Below are positions 7,800 to 16,584 of a stretch of DNA of 64,000 bases, in pieces. Positions within the stretch are counted from its first letter, which is position 1, and each line of letters starts with the position of its first letter. The DNA lies in the NCBI GenBank assembly GCA_022711595.1, contig JAKLET010000006.1, positions 62,001-126,000 of the forward strand. The letters are read 5' to 3'. Made by a program: the position numbers and the translations under genes. The stretch comes from Deltaproteobacteria bacterium (GTDB lineage Bacteria; Desulfobacterota; Syntrophorhabdia; Syntrophorhabdales; Syntrophorhabdaceae). Under the pieces are notes generated by a model, which did not search any database, was not told where the DNA came from, and saw only the letters and a program-made list of their open reading frames with translations.

Positions 7800-8609
7800 A
7801 TGCGTCTTGCGCCACGGCAGGTTCTTCTTTTCCTTTCGATCTTCTTTCTTTTCACGATCCCAGTCTTTTCCGGTCCCCTCGAAGACTGTGCGGAATACGC
7901 TCAGCTCGGCATCCCCGGACAGGAAGGAGATCTCCTCTGCCGCCCCGGCCATCTCCTCGCCCATCATCCCGTCCGCAAAACGCCCATCTGGGTCATTGAG
8001 CGCCTTACCGCGGAAAAGGCGACCAGCACAGTGGTGCCGCGGGAAGAGGGGTCATTCCGGATTGACCCCGGCCTGAAGAAGGGAAGACGCGCAGGACTCT
8101 CTGACTACCGGAAAAGCGGTTACGACCGTGGTCACATGGCACCGGCCGCCGACATGCGCTGGGACAAACAGGCGATGATCGAGTGCTTCTACCTCTCCAA
8201 CATGGTTCCCCAGGTGGGCAAGAAAATGAACCAGGGGATCTGGAAGGCCCTCGAGGAGCTCGTCCGCACCTGGGCCATAGACAGGGGCGAGCTCTTTATC
8301 TATACCGGTCCCATCTACGAAGGCCGGACCACAAAGACGATCGGGAAGAACAAGGTTGCGGTTCCCTCCCGCCTGTACAAGATCGTCTATGACCCCGGCA
8401 GACAGGACGCCATAGCCTTCATCATGCCGAATGAGGCCCTCAGGACGGGAGATATGCCACTCTACATCGTTACTGTAAGGGATGTTGAGGAGAGGACCGG
8501 GCTCGATTTCCTCTCGAGCTTGGAGACTGCAGGACAGCATAGAGACCACCAGGGCCGACAGACTCTGGCAATAGGAAAGGGATCAGACTATAGGCAGACG
8601 ACGTGGTAG
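7800..8609 (+). CDS. Exported DNA/RNA non-specific endonuclease (NucA-like), frameshifted C-terminus
   Basis: A 269-residue protein with a signal peptide (MRLAPRQVLLFLSIFFLFTI) and a betabeta-alpha-metal nuclease domain. The catalytic DRGH motif (His about residue 112) is followed by MAPAAD, and SNMVPQ and a downstream MNQG region (Asn metal ligand) are present. Such enzymes cut DNA and RNA outside the cytoplasm using Mg2+. The last 27 residues are aberrant: after LSSL the frame shifts. The normal ending, LQDSIETTRAD and a stop at 8572-8574, is readable in the +1 frame, and a second copy of that ending lies at 11901-11993. Activity may survive because the catalytic core is intact. Confidence 0.85.
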   Translation: MRLAPRQVLLFLSIFFLFTIPVFSGPLEDCAEYAQLGIPGQEGDLLCRPGHLLAHHPVRKTPIWVIERLTAEKATSTVVPREEGSFRIDPGLKKGRRAGLSDYRKSGYDRGHMAPAADMRWDKQAMIECFYLSNMVPQVGKKMNQGIWKALEELVRTWAIDRGELFIYTGPIYEGRTTKTIGKNKVAVPSRLYKIVYDPGRQDAIAFIMPNEALRTGDMPLYIVTVRDVEERTGLDFLSSLETAGQHRDHQGRQTLAIGKGSDYRQTTW

Positions 8610-8757
8610 TAGGAACACCGATGCCTGCCGCAGCAGAGGAAAGATTGCGGTCAATACCAACGAAACGGAAGGCCTAAAGGTCCGGACGGGCGACCTTCTC
8701 TGCACCACCGATGGTGGCGTCCACAACATCACCGGGCAGTTCCGGCTCATTGGTTTG
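8595..8757 (+). pseudogene. Fused remnants of DUF6765 3' end and C92-like gene 5' end
   Basis: Positions 8595-8609 repeat the last 15 bases of the DUF6765 gene at 13007-13021, with one difference. Positions 8669-8757 encode EGLKVRTGDLLCTTDGG and ITGQF, matching the start of the papain-fold protein at 13059. No start codon or downstream part remains. This is the decayed first copy of the nuclease-DUF6765-C92 module, in which nearly all of DUF6765 has been deleted. Confidence 0.8.
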
Positions 8758-8791
8758 TCGACTGCGGACATACTTAAGGGGTGTTCATGAG

Positions 8792-10279
8792 ATGGATGTG
8801 AAGCGAGCCATTTCTTACATATTCTTTGTAATGATTCTATCGCTGACCATGCAGGGCATTGCTTATCCCTCGCCCTACCAGGGGAGTACTGGTCATGGTC
8901 GTGATATTAAGTCGATATTAGGGAATAAAGATCTAGATGAATTATATAAATTGGTGAGTACCACGGTAGATCAAGAGCTTCCCCAGATCATGAAAGAAAA
9001 ATTCGGTATTAATCCCGGATACAACCACAGAATATTCGGGCATTGGGGGTTTGAAGGAGCCATACCTTTTGATGTTGAGCCATATAAGGAACCCTTATCG
9101 AAATATCCCAAGGAAGAAATCATCGGAATATGGAGAGAAACGGTTAATAGACTGACATTCAGAGCGCAACAAATGACAGGACTGCCACGAAGACAAGCGA
9201 AGGGTTTAGTTGGTCTCATATACAATACCCACCTGTTAGGGGATCTGAAACCCGATCCCAAAACAAACAAGATTATCGAACCGCTGCAGCATCTCGTCCC
9301 TGAACGAATGAATCAAGAGCTAAAAAAGAATCTACACAGAATGTATGGCAATAATAGCTTAAAGGTCCAAAAGATTAGTGAAGAGCTTGATTCACTGAAG
9401 AAGGTTAAAGACCCACAGAAATATGCACAGATGGCCTTGGACATTCTAAAAAGACACGACCTGGGTGGGAATTTATCTGTCAAACTTGGAAGAGTTGCGG
9501 AGCAATTGTCAATACCTGTCGCCGCCGCAAGTGTCGACTCCAAGGAGCCGGTTAAGAAGGTGGAAAACGAAGCCCCTCAAAAAGCTTCAAGATCTTCAGA
9601 AACCAAGAACCCCTTGGATGTGAAGAAGGAAACCCCCAATAGCAAGATTCTCAAAGCAACAGAACGTTCAAAGCTAGAGATGAAAGCGATGAAAAGCCCT
9701 TGGAAATTCTCGAAGCTGATCAAATGGGTTTTTCGGTCATCAGCCTTTTTTTCCATCATAGTATCGGGATATACTGTGACCGCAGAAATCTATGATGCAA
9801 AAATGGCAGGTAAGGAGATCCACCCTTCACGTCTTGTATTAAGAGCATTCGTAGGATTTGCCGGCGGTTTAGCTGGTGGTTTCTTGCTGGGTATTACCTT
9901 GGGGTTCTTGTTCTTTTGGTTTCATCCCGCTGCTGTTACCGCAGGTATTATTGGTGCTGCTATCGGTGGTATGTTAGGAGCAATTGGCGCAGAATGGCTT
10001 TTCGAGCTAATAATGCCAAACAAAGGATTAGGCTATATCATACTAGATATCTTGATCGGGGGGGTATTTGGGTCAACCGTAGGTACTGTTGTTGGGCTCA
10101 TTCGAGGATTATACAAAACCCCTCCGATAGAGATCTCAGGCTTCTGGAGAACGCTGTGGGAGATCTTGACGTTTCCTTTCGCTCTAGTAGAAAGTTGTTT
10201 AACGGGTGCTATATGTGGATTGGTTTTGGGAGGTTTTGCGGGATCAACGCTTTTTTTTGTCATGTTTACCGTGATGTGA
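8792..10279 (+). CDS. Exported multi-TM protein with glycine-zipper C-terminus, unknown function
   Basis: From the ATG at 8792 (AAGGGGTG upstream) it encodes about 495 residues. The first 25 form a signal peptide ending near GIAYPSP. A mostly helical soluble part follows, with a striking HRIFGHWGF segment near residue 73 and LIYNTHLLGD near residue 140. The latter recalls the His/Asp motifs of helical zinc hydrolases (PLC or S1/P1 type), but this is only a resemblance. A charged Lys-rich linker leads to four or five membrane segments full of GxxxG/GG patterns (GFAGGLAGGFLLG, GAAIGGMLGAIG). I do not recognise the family. Its composition is more AT-rich than the flanking nuclease module, which suggests separate acquisition. 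Confidence 0.7.
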   Translation: MDVKRAISYIFFVMILSLTMQGIAYPSPYQGSTGHGRDIKSILGNKDLDELYKLVSTTVDQELPQIMKEKFGINPGYNHRIFGHWGFEGAIPFDVEPYKEPLSKYPKEEIIGIWRETVNRLTFRAQQMTGLPRRQAKGLVGLIYNTHLLGDLKPDPKTNKIIEPLQHLVPERMNQELKKNLHRMYGNNSLKVQKISEELDSLKKVKDPQKYAQMALDILKRHDLGGNLSVKLGRVAEQLSIPVAAASVDSKEPVKKVENEAPQKASRSSETKNPLDVKKETPNSKILKATERSKLEMKAMKSPWKFSKLIKWVFRSSAFFSIIVSGYTVTAEIYDAKMAGKEIHPSRLVLRAFVGFAGGLAGGFLLGITLGFLFFWFHPAAVTAGIIGAAIGGMLGAIGAEWLFELIMPNKGLGYIILDILIGGVFGSTVGTVVGLIRGLYKTPPIEISGFWRTLWEILTFPFALVESCLTGAICGLVLGGFAGSTLFFVMFTVM

Positions 10280-10353
10280 AATACATTTCTTGTCTGGAGA
10301 CGATGAGTGTCGTTACCTTCTTTCGATTGGTAATCTCCAGCTCTCAACTCGTG

Positions 10354-10508
10354 GGTGAAACGAGAGATTTTTCCCTACAAACCGATGCCTGAAATATCGC
10401 AACTGCAACAGCCTGAAAATACCTTGCAAATTCCCCGTGCCTGATAGACAATTACCTATATCAAGGCGGGTTAAACCCACAGACAATTGATGCATCAGGG
10501 CCTTCAGG
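10354..10508. repeat. Diverged intergenic repeat, copy A
   Basis: About 150 bp shared with 16403-16549. Both contain the words CGATGCCTGAAA, CAACAGCCTGAAA, GGCGGGTTAAA and CATCAGGGCCTT in the same order, with substitutions and small indels. Copy A follows the multi-TM gene. The function is unknown; it may be a recombination scar of the module duplication. Confidence 0.65.
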
Positions 10509-10529
10509 TCAACAGGACGGGGTGTCCTC

Positions 10530-10946
10530 ATGGCTAAATCTGGCAAGGAAGACTCTATCATCCGGGAGATCAACGATCACCCGCTAACACGTGAGGAAGT
10601 CATCGCGTTCGTTACGGAAGTGGTGAAATTGTCCCCTGAAGACAGGGATTTTGAGGGGCATGCTATCACTGCTGTCCGTGTGCTTGAGGGAAATCCCGAT
10701 AAAGCCCTCTCAATCGTGTTCAGGATGGAAGCGCTTGCCCGGCTGATTCACCAGGGGCTTCTGCCTGGTTGGTGCAGGGAGCCTGACAGTCCTGAAGGCC
10801 CCTGGAGTGTCAGGCTGCCGGTCATCGCGGCGGCGGGCGTGACCCGGGTATATCTCGATGGGAATGGCAAGGTCGCTTTTGACAAGGACGAGCTGCTGAA
10901 AGCAACTTTCATCCAGGGAAAAGAGGAATATGAGGAGATCGAATAG
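10530..10946 (+). CDS. Hypothetical protein
   Basis: A 138-residue soluble, acidic protein that I do not recognise. It has no signal peptide or membrane segment. An N-terminal helical region (REINDHPLTREEVIAFVTEV) is followed by an R/E-rich helix and a short beta-hairpin-like segment (VTRVYLDGNGKVAF). It starts at an ATG 20 bp after repeat copy A; the ribosome binding site is weak (GACGGGGTG). It stands alone between the multi-TM gene and the HEPN-like gene in the hotspot between module copies 1 and 2. Confidence 0.6.
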   Translation: MAKSGKEDSIIREINDHPLTREEVIAFVTEVVKLSPEDRDFEGHAITAVRVLEGNPDKALSIVFRMEALARLIHQGLLPGWCREPDSPEGPWSVRLPVIAAAGVTRVYLDGNGKVAFDKDELLKATFIQGKEEYEEIE

Positions 10947-11244
10947 CGGGGGATACATGGTTAATGGGGACAAGTTCGGCAACCCTATACCTATCGTCGC
11001 CAACGGGTGGTGGCGTGCGGCACGGACTTGACCTGAACGCCGGAATACCTATTTCTCCAGAAGAGGGGAGGCTTTTCTGCAACCTCATCCTGTCGTATGT
11101 AACATATCTCATGGCAGAGCATAGCCGATTGTGCTCGTGAAGGACTATGACGAAAGGGCGGCAAGGGAAGAGGGGAAACACAAGAACGCTTCTGGCAAAG
11201 ACGCGTCTGAAGGGATGGAATGCAGGGGCTAGAACTGAGAAGCT

Positions 11245-11901
11245 ATGGGGCGCTCGTCTTTCCTTCGTTACACAGGTACGATTGAGTTGAGTGCAGATGA
11301 AATCATGAAAAGCGTGAAGGATTCCTGGGAGAAATTCCTCCATCCCGGGACACTGCGTGCAAACCTGCTGTTGATTTCTCTCTTTATTGCCGCCTTCGAG
11401 ATGTTCAAGGACTCTGTGATTCAAAAACCTGAGAGTTTCTTCTGTCACGGTTTTAACAAAGATGGTCTTATCATCAGCGAAACCTACCGGAACGAAGTTT
11501 TGTCGAAGTCCAAGAGCCGCCTCTATGCCTCGCTTCTATGGTTCCGGGAAATGGGTGCCATCGACGACGCGGATCTTCAAATCTTTGATGATATTCGGAG
11601 ACACCGGAACGAAGTCACCCATGAACTGTCGGATTTCTTGGGGAATGCAGAGCGCAATTTCGATATCACCAAGTTTCAGGCGTTGATCGAGTTGCTCTCA
11701 AGGATCGAGAACTGGTGGTTCATGAACATCGAGCTGGCAATCGACCCAGAAATGCTTCCGGATGGGGCGGATCCGAAAGACGTCATACCGGCAGTGCTCA
11801 TGAACTTGAGGCTGATGTTGGAGATCGCTTTGACAGATGAATCGGAGGCCAGTTACTATTATGAAGCCTTCAAAAAGGGTAGTACCCCTGAGGCAGGCTG
11901 A
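11245..11901 (+). CDS. HEPN-like protein, candidate RNase or antiphage factor
   Basis: A 218-residue soluble helical protein of unknown family. The segment RRHRNEVTHEL carries RNEVTH at residues 121-126, the Rx4H motif (with Asn after Arg) that marks catalytic HEPN ribonucleases. HEPN proteins cut RNA in toxin-antitoxin, abortive-infection and CRISPR ancillary systems. Whether this one is active is inference from the motif alone. No obvious MNT or antitoxin partner is adjacent. Its stop at 11901 touches the start of the decayed nuclease ending of module copy 2. The upstream 298 bp (10947-11244) contain no gene I can support. Confidence 0.55.
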   Translation: MGRSSFLRYTGTIELSADEIMKSVKDSWEKFLHPGTLRANLLLISLFIAAFEMFKDSVIQKPESFFCHGFNKDGLIISETYRNEVLSKSKSRLYASLLWFREMGAIDDADLQIFDDIRRHRNEVTHELSDFLGNAERNFDITKFQALIELLSRIENWWFMNIELAIDPEMLPDGADPKDVIPAVLMNLRLMLEIALTDESEASYYYEAFKKGSTPEAG

Positions 11902-11993
11902 AGGAGAAGACCGGGCTTGACTCCTTATCGAGCTCCGAGAAAAAATTGCAGGACAGCATAGAGACCACCAGGGCCGACGGACTCTGGCAATAG
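11901..11993 (+). pseudogene. 3' remnant of the NucA-like nuclease gene
   Basis: This stretch reads KEKTGLDSLSSSEKKLQDSI, then ETTRADGLWQ and a stop, and matches the unshifted C-terminus of the nuclease gene at about 8490-8574. It shows that a full nuclease gene once stood here upstream of DUF6765. It also documents the ancestral reading frame that the intact copy has lost. Confidence 0.8.
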
Positions 11994-12040
11994 AAAAGGG
12001 ATTACGGTATATTTGCTGGAACAAGGGCAAGGAGGCCACC

Positions 12041-13021
12041 ATGGACATTGAGTTCCATTACCACATGACCTACATCGTCGCAAGGAGGGCGGGTTTCAGC
12101 TCCAACGACTCATCCGTCATCGCCTACTCCTCCCAGTACACTGATGACAACACCGAGCATCTCTACATCAGCCAGGACACCCCCGACGCGTACGAGAGCT
12201 ACATCAGTCAGACCGTCAACATCCTCAAGCCCCAGAAGGAGCTTATGCGGATATACCCGGTGTTTCACTTCCTCCCCGGCTCCCTCACAGAGATAGCCGG
12301 CGAGTCAGCGAGGCGCGCCGATGGGAAGCTCCACCTCATGAACACGATCCCCAACAGCTTGAGCGCGCAGAAGGTCCTCACAGAGGCCCTCGGCCTCGAT
12401 GACCTTTACCGCATAGGGATAGCAACCCACACCTTCGCCGACACGTTCGCCCACCAGAACTTCGTGGGGGCCGATGACGGCTTCAACGACATGGCGGGGC
12501 TGCTGGAGAAACTCATCCCCAGCGTGGGACACGCGGACGCAAAGCACAGCCCCGACATACCGAACGAGATCTGGCAGGATAAGCGCCTCGTGTTGAGTCA
12601 CGCCTCCATCGATAACAAGCCACGATTCCTCGATGCGGCGGGATGTCTTTTCGATCTCTACCGTGGCCGCTCTGTCGACGATGATGCGAGAAGGACCCTG
12701 CTTGCCGACCTCGGCAATGCCATAGGGGACAGTACGAGCACGAAGACCCGGCGCGTCGGGAACTACAAGGCCCTCATCGGGGGAGAGTTCACGAAGTACG
12801 ACGAGGACGCCTGGTTCAAGGAGGCGGTGGGTTTCACTACGGCGGACACATCCGGTGGCGGGGACACCGTGCCGGGGACGGAGACGCGGTGGGTGTGGAA
12901 GGACAATTACAAAGAAAGCCACTGGTTCAAGTTCCAGGAGGCGGTCAAGGCACACCAGGCGTACGTCCTGACGAGCATTGTGCGCCCCATATACGCAACG
13001 ATGGAGCAGACGACTTGGTAG
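12041..13021 (+). CDS. DUF6765 family protein
   Basis: A 326-residue soluble protein starting MDIEFHYHMTYIVARRAGF, the signature opening of DUF6765, where His residues precede an all-helical domain. Further His/Asp clusters (GIATHTFADTFAHQNF about residue 130, LSHASID) resemble metal ligands of helical zinc hydrolases such as phospholipase C. The biochemical role is unknown. There is no signal peptide. It sits between a nuclease remnant and a papain-fold enzyme, 37 bp before the latter, in the one nearly complete copy of the module. Shine-Dalgarno AAGGAGG precedes the ATG. Confidence 0.75.
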   Translation: MDIEFHYHMTYIVARRAGFSSNDSSVIAYSSQYTDDNTEHLYISQDTPDAYESYISQTVNILKPQKELMRIYPVFHFLPGSLTEIAGESARRADGKLHLMNTIPNSLSAQKVLTEALGLDDLYRIGIATHTFADTFAHQNFVGADDGFNDMAGLLEKLIPSVGHADAKHSPDIPNEIWQDKRLVLSHASIDNKPRFLDAAGCLFDLYRGRSVDDDARRTLLADLGNAIGDSTSTKTRRVGNYKALIGGEFTKYDEDAWFKEAVGFTTADTSGGGDTVPGTETRWVWKDNYKESHWFKFQEAVKAHQAYVLTSIVRPIYATMEQTTW

Positions 13022-13058
13022 CAAGAACCCCTGCGCCCGTCGGAGTGGAGAAGAGATC

Positions 13059-13646
13059 ATGGTCCACACTTACGAGATAGAAGGCCTGAAGGTCCAGACG
13101 GGTGACCTTCTCTGCACCACCGACGGCGGCGGTGCGGACATCACCGGACAGTTCTGGCGCCTCATCGGAAAGCTCATACCGGGGGACGTGGACCACATCG
13201 TCGTTTATGTCGGCGCCGGGGGAAGGTGCGTTGAGGCAGGCGCGAAGGGGAAGGTCATCACCTTCAACGTTATTGGCAACACGTGGAACGCCAACGAGAT
13301 GAAATCCGAGAGAGGCCCCTTTGTCGATATGCTCTACGGTGCTGCATATCCTCTCCTGTCCGTGGATATTGACCCGGCCAGGGCCGTGGCGATCCGGGAG
13401 GACGTTGCCGCATACTGCATCAGGCAGGCGGAGCTGAACAAGCCCTATAACCTCAACTTCTTCGATTCAGCTACAGAGGGATCCTTCTACTGCAGCCAGC
13501 TGGCATACAGGGCGTACCTGAGAAACGGGATCGATCTCAACACGGGCGCCTCGGTCTGGAGCATACCGGGGACAGAAAAGATCATGCTTCCGCAGGAGAT
13601 ATGGGACGGGTGTGTGCATGAGAGCGTGGGCGTGCATGAGGAATAG
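13059..13646 (+). CDS. Permuted papain-fold enzyme, YiiX/C92 (NlpC/P60-like)
   Basis: A 195-residue protein with the permuted papain architecture. GDLLCTT is near the N-terminus, VDHIVVYVG at about residue 45 holds the presumed catalytic His, and SFYCSQLAYRAY at about residue 145 holds the presumed nucleophile Cys. Relatives act as amidases or hydrolases on peptidoglycan or lipids. There is no signal peptide. I chose the ATG at 13059 behind GGAGAAGAG; an earlier in-frame start would run into DUF6765. A decayed 5' fragment of the same gene lies at 8669-8757, so it belongs to the repeated module. Confidence 0.75.
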   Translation: MVHTYEIEGLKVQTGDLLCTTDGGGADITGQFWRLIGKLIPGDVDHIVVYVGAGGRCVEAGAKGKVITFNVIGNTWNANEMKSERGPFVDMLYGAAYPLLSVDIDPARAVAIREDVAAYCIRQAELNKPYNLNFFDSATEGSFYCSQLAYRAYLRNGIDLNTGASVWSIPGTEKIMLPQEIWDGCVHESVGVHEE

Positions 13647-13772
13647 TGATTTAGCATAAGAGCGCCTGCTGAGACTGGGTTGACTTCCTGAAAGCGAGAA
13701 TATCCATAGTTTTCAAAACATTTTAGACTTCAACTGGCAATCAATAGATTGTTCCTTGCAAAAAATCTGTAA

Positions 13773-15161
13773 TTGAAGGAAAATATTAAAAAATCAAACG
13801 CATGGGGAGGCGTAGCTGGAAGCCGCGCAAAATCATCTACTTTGTTCAAAAGCATCCCTTACGGTTCATGGATGATTACTGGCAACAGCATAATCAAAGA
13901 TTTTCTTTTTGTTTTCGACCCGCCTAGTCTGCTTGCTTTACAGGATCGGTTTTCGCGGGAAGCAGTTCCCGCGCTCATGCATCTTCGAGAAAGCTCCGGC
14001 ATAACTACCCAGTTAGTCTTGCCAAGATATATATTTGACATCTCTGCCCTTAAAGATTCCAAGCTTATGAAACTCCTCAAGGTAATAACAGAAGGCCCTC
14101 CCCCTATCTTCAACTTTGACAAAGTGGTCGCAAAAAGACTACGGAAAGACTGTGGTGAATTGCTCGAAAGCAAACGAGAATTGGCTCTTCTATCTCTGTC
14201 GGAAAGTATGGTAGCAGACGGAATAGTGACCGGCTCTAAACTACTTATCCAAAGTCAGTATGTCCTGTATCAATACCACCGGATACGGGTAATTCCTGTT
14301 GACGAGTTTCTCGACTTAATCAGTGTTATTGCCGTGGGTAACTCCGTTTTCTGGTCGACGGCATACGCTGGGGACATAGGATTTGACGCTTTCTATCAAA
14401 TGACCCATTGGAAAGCCAGCAGATTGTTCAAGTGGTGGGCGCGTTCAATCTCTGGGAGGGAAAAGAAGGAGTCGGTCGAAAACCTGAGAGCCGCGTTGCT
14501 TAATAGGTTTCCATACATCCTCTATTCACGTGACATGGTCCGGTTTTATCAGCTTCATAGGGACTATTATATACGGAATAATCAGCGTCAAATGTATGGA
14601 ACAGCCATCGGGTTCTATATCAATACATTTTATCTCATGCTTTGGGGAATGCTTGACCATCTGACCATCATAGCGAAACATGCAAGAGATATGAGAATAA
14701 GTGAGAGGTACTGCGGTATCCGTAGCAAAGATTTTTGGAAGGAATTCAGAAAGATCGAGAATGGTCTGTATAATTACATAAAGGGAAAAGACATAAGCGA
14801 TTGGATCAACATTATGGCGGACATGCGCCATCAAGCAGCTCATAGCATTATTCCAATTCCCTCATTACTTGTAAATGAAACGACCGACTCAAAGAAAAGT
14901 GATGACGAAATAATTGAGATACTGAAGAATGAAAAATCTAGTCTTTACAGAATTTTTGATTCTCAAACTATCGAAGCTCTGCAACCCTCGTGGATAGCTG
15001 ACTGGAAATGGAAGAAAATGGAAATTGTTGCGCCTGGAATGATCAGAATTACGAAACCAGACGGAACAGGTTATATGCGAGATCCTGTCGTGAGTGTCGA
15101 CCATGATTTATCTAACCTTATAGCTGTCATGGACGCCTTTCTAGTAAAGCTGTTTAATTGA
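13773..15161 (+). CDS. Hypothetical protein with HEPN-like motif
   Basis: A 462-residue protein of unknown family. It is soluble apart from one modestly hydrophobic helix near residue 285 (FYINTFYLMLWGML). Near residue 350 it reads MADMRHQAAHS, with RHQAAH at 352-357, again an Rx4H HEPN-like signature. The N-terminal 120 residues could be a separate domain. The only in-frame start before the body is TTG at 13773, so the true start is uncertain. Codon use is AT-richer than the module genes beside it. It is followed after 170 bp by an Mrr-like nuclease gene, so the pair may form one defence unit (inference). Confidence 0.6.
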   Translation: MKENIKKSNAWGGVAGSRAKSSTLFKSIPYGSWMITGNSIIKDFLFVFDPPSLLALQDRFSREAVPALMHLRESSGITTQLVLPRYIFDISALKDSKLMKLLKVITEGPPPIFNFDKVVAKRLRKDCGELLESKRELALLSLSESMVADGIVTGSKLLIQSQYVLYQYHRIRVIPVDEFLDLISVIAVGNSVFWSTAYAGDIGFDAFYQMTHWKASRLFKWWARSISGREKKESVENLRAALLNRFPYILYSRDMVRFYQLHRDYYIRNNQRQMYGTAIGFYINTFYLMLWGMLDHLTIIAKHARDMRISERYCGIRSKDFWKEFRKIENGLYNYIKGKDISDWINIMADMRHQAAHSIIPIPSLLVNETTDSKKSDDEIIEILKNEKSSLYRIFDSQTIEALQPSWIADWKWKKMEIVAPGMIRITKPDGTGYMRDPVVSVDHDLSNLIAVMDAFLVKLFN

Positions 15162-15334
15162 ATGATATTCCAACAATCAAACGTTAGCATTAGTCATTTA
15201 CGTGGCGGATATGGGTGAAAACCGCAAAAATGGTCAACAAAATGCAGCACCGGAAAGGGATTCCACTTCTATCAATCCCTGCCGGTAAGCCTGACTATTG
15301 TACAGAGACGCGTGGTCAAAGGAGGTGACTCAAA

Positions 15335-16300
15335 TTGACTGCACCAAGATGGAAAGAGTTTGAGGACGCAGTAATGAAGTTTGTTGCCGCGCTTGACGCA
15401 AAGGCAAAAGTCACGGCTAATGTTAGGCTACCCGACACCCACACCTCTAAGCCGAGGCAAAGGGACGTATGGATTGAGGCCAAGGTCTGCAACCACTTTC
15501 CACTAAAAGTGCTGATAAGCTGCAAGAGGTTAAAAAGAAAAATAGACCAGCAAGACATCGACGCTTTCAACGGCGAGTTAATTTCATCGGAAGCCCGCCT
15601 AGGTGTACTATACGCCTATTCGGGCTTCACTTCTAATGCGATGGAGAAAGCAAAAAAGCTTGGGGTGAGTTGCTGCAGACTATTTGACAATGAACCGGCC
15701 GATATTCCACGAAATTTGGTATTTATCGATAGTTATTGCTGTACGTCCCGCATATCCGTTTCGGTAATGGCACCCCTTGATCGCCAATGGAATTTGACAA
15801 CTTGGAATGAACTGTTCTCTCTTCAATGTGAGGACGCAGGCTTACCTTTGTCTGTAATCGACGCTATCAGCCGGTCTTATCGCGACGGCGAAAAAGAAGT
15901 CGTAAGTAAAGCAAGCGAAACCTTTTTTCCATTGAATTGGGTGAGGGTGCTCGAATGTATCAAAGAGGAGCCTAATAAGAAGACGATAAAAATCATAATC
16001 CGTGGTAGTTGGAACGTGTACGAGGGCCGGCTTAAGGCTCATTTATTGAAGGGTTCTTATAACTTCTCCAGCCAGGAATTCCTGGGTTCTATCAGTACAC
16101 CATCTGTTGACACCCAAAGCTCCCATCCTGGACCGGGGTGGACTTTGCTGAAGGTACTTCCCGAAAAGTCGACCATGAAATCGATTCGGGGCCTATTCAT
16201 TATGTCGGGCGGTAATGTGAAAGAATCGCTCCTCGAGCAACTCGGTCCGAGACCGATAACGATAGAGGAAATTAACGAGTCGTTAATGAACCCTGTATAA
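15335..16300 (+). CDS. Mrr-like PD-(D/E)XK endonuclease-domain protein
   Basis: A 321-residue protein. The first about 110 residues match the restriction-endonuclease (Mrr) fold: an opening helix WKEFEDAVMKFVAAL, QRDVWIEA with a candidate metal-binding Asp, LKVLISCKR with the catalytic Lys, and the DIDAFNGEL helix. The acidic residue before xK is Ser here (SCK), a variant seen in this superfamily. The C-terminal 200 residues are unrecognised. Start is TTG at 15335 with GGAGG 9 nt upstream. It probably targets DNA as a restriction or defence nuclease. It may pair with the HEPN-like gene before it. Confidence 0.7.
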   Translation: MTAPRWKEFEDAVMKFVAALDAKAKVTANVRLPDTHTSKPRQRDVWIEAKVCNHFPLKVLISCKRLKRKIDQQDIDAFNGELISSEARLGVLYAYSGFTSNAMEKAKKLGVSCCRLFDNEPADIPRNLVFIDSYCCTSRISVSVMAPLDRQWNLTTWNELFSLQCEDAGLPLSVIDAISRSYRDGEKEVVSKASETFFPLNWVRVLECIKEEPNKKTIKIIIRGSWNVYEGRLKAHLLKGSYNFSSQEFLGSISTPSVDTQSSHPGPGWTLLKVLPEKSTMKSIRGLFIMSGGNVKESLLEQLGPRPITIEEINESLMNPV

Positions 16301-16402
16301 CGACTTGGGGTCACCGAATCTGCGTGAAAGGATAACCGGGGATGGTCATGTTACACCCATAATCTAGGACTCGCCATTATTTGTCGTATGCAAGATTCGT
16401 AA

Positions 16403-16549
16403 GTGAAATGGGAAACTTTTTCCCGCAAAACCCGATGCCTGAAACACCGCAACAGCCTGAAATTGTCCTGCTAATTCTCCGTATCTGATACACAATTTGC
16501 TATAACGGGGCGGGTTAAATCCACGCACAATTCATTCATCAGGGCCTTG
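16403..16549. repeat. Diverged intergenic repeat, copy B
   Basis: Second copy of the about 150-bp element described at 10354-10508, same orientation. It follows the Mrr-like gene and precedes the DUF6765 remnant by 36 bp. The rest of 16301-16788 shows no gene apart from that remnant. Confidence 0.65.
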
Positions 16550-16584
16550 AGACGGGTTAGTTTTAGGTTATCACAACCACCTCA

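Noticed and set aside
10909-11448. A 179-residue minus-strand frame
   Set aside because: It covers the end of one plus-strand gene and the start of the HEPN-like gene, has a Cys/His/Pro-rich random look and no ribosome site.
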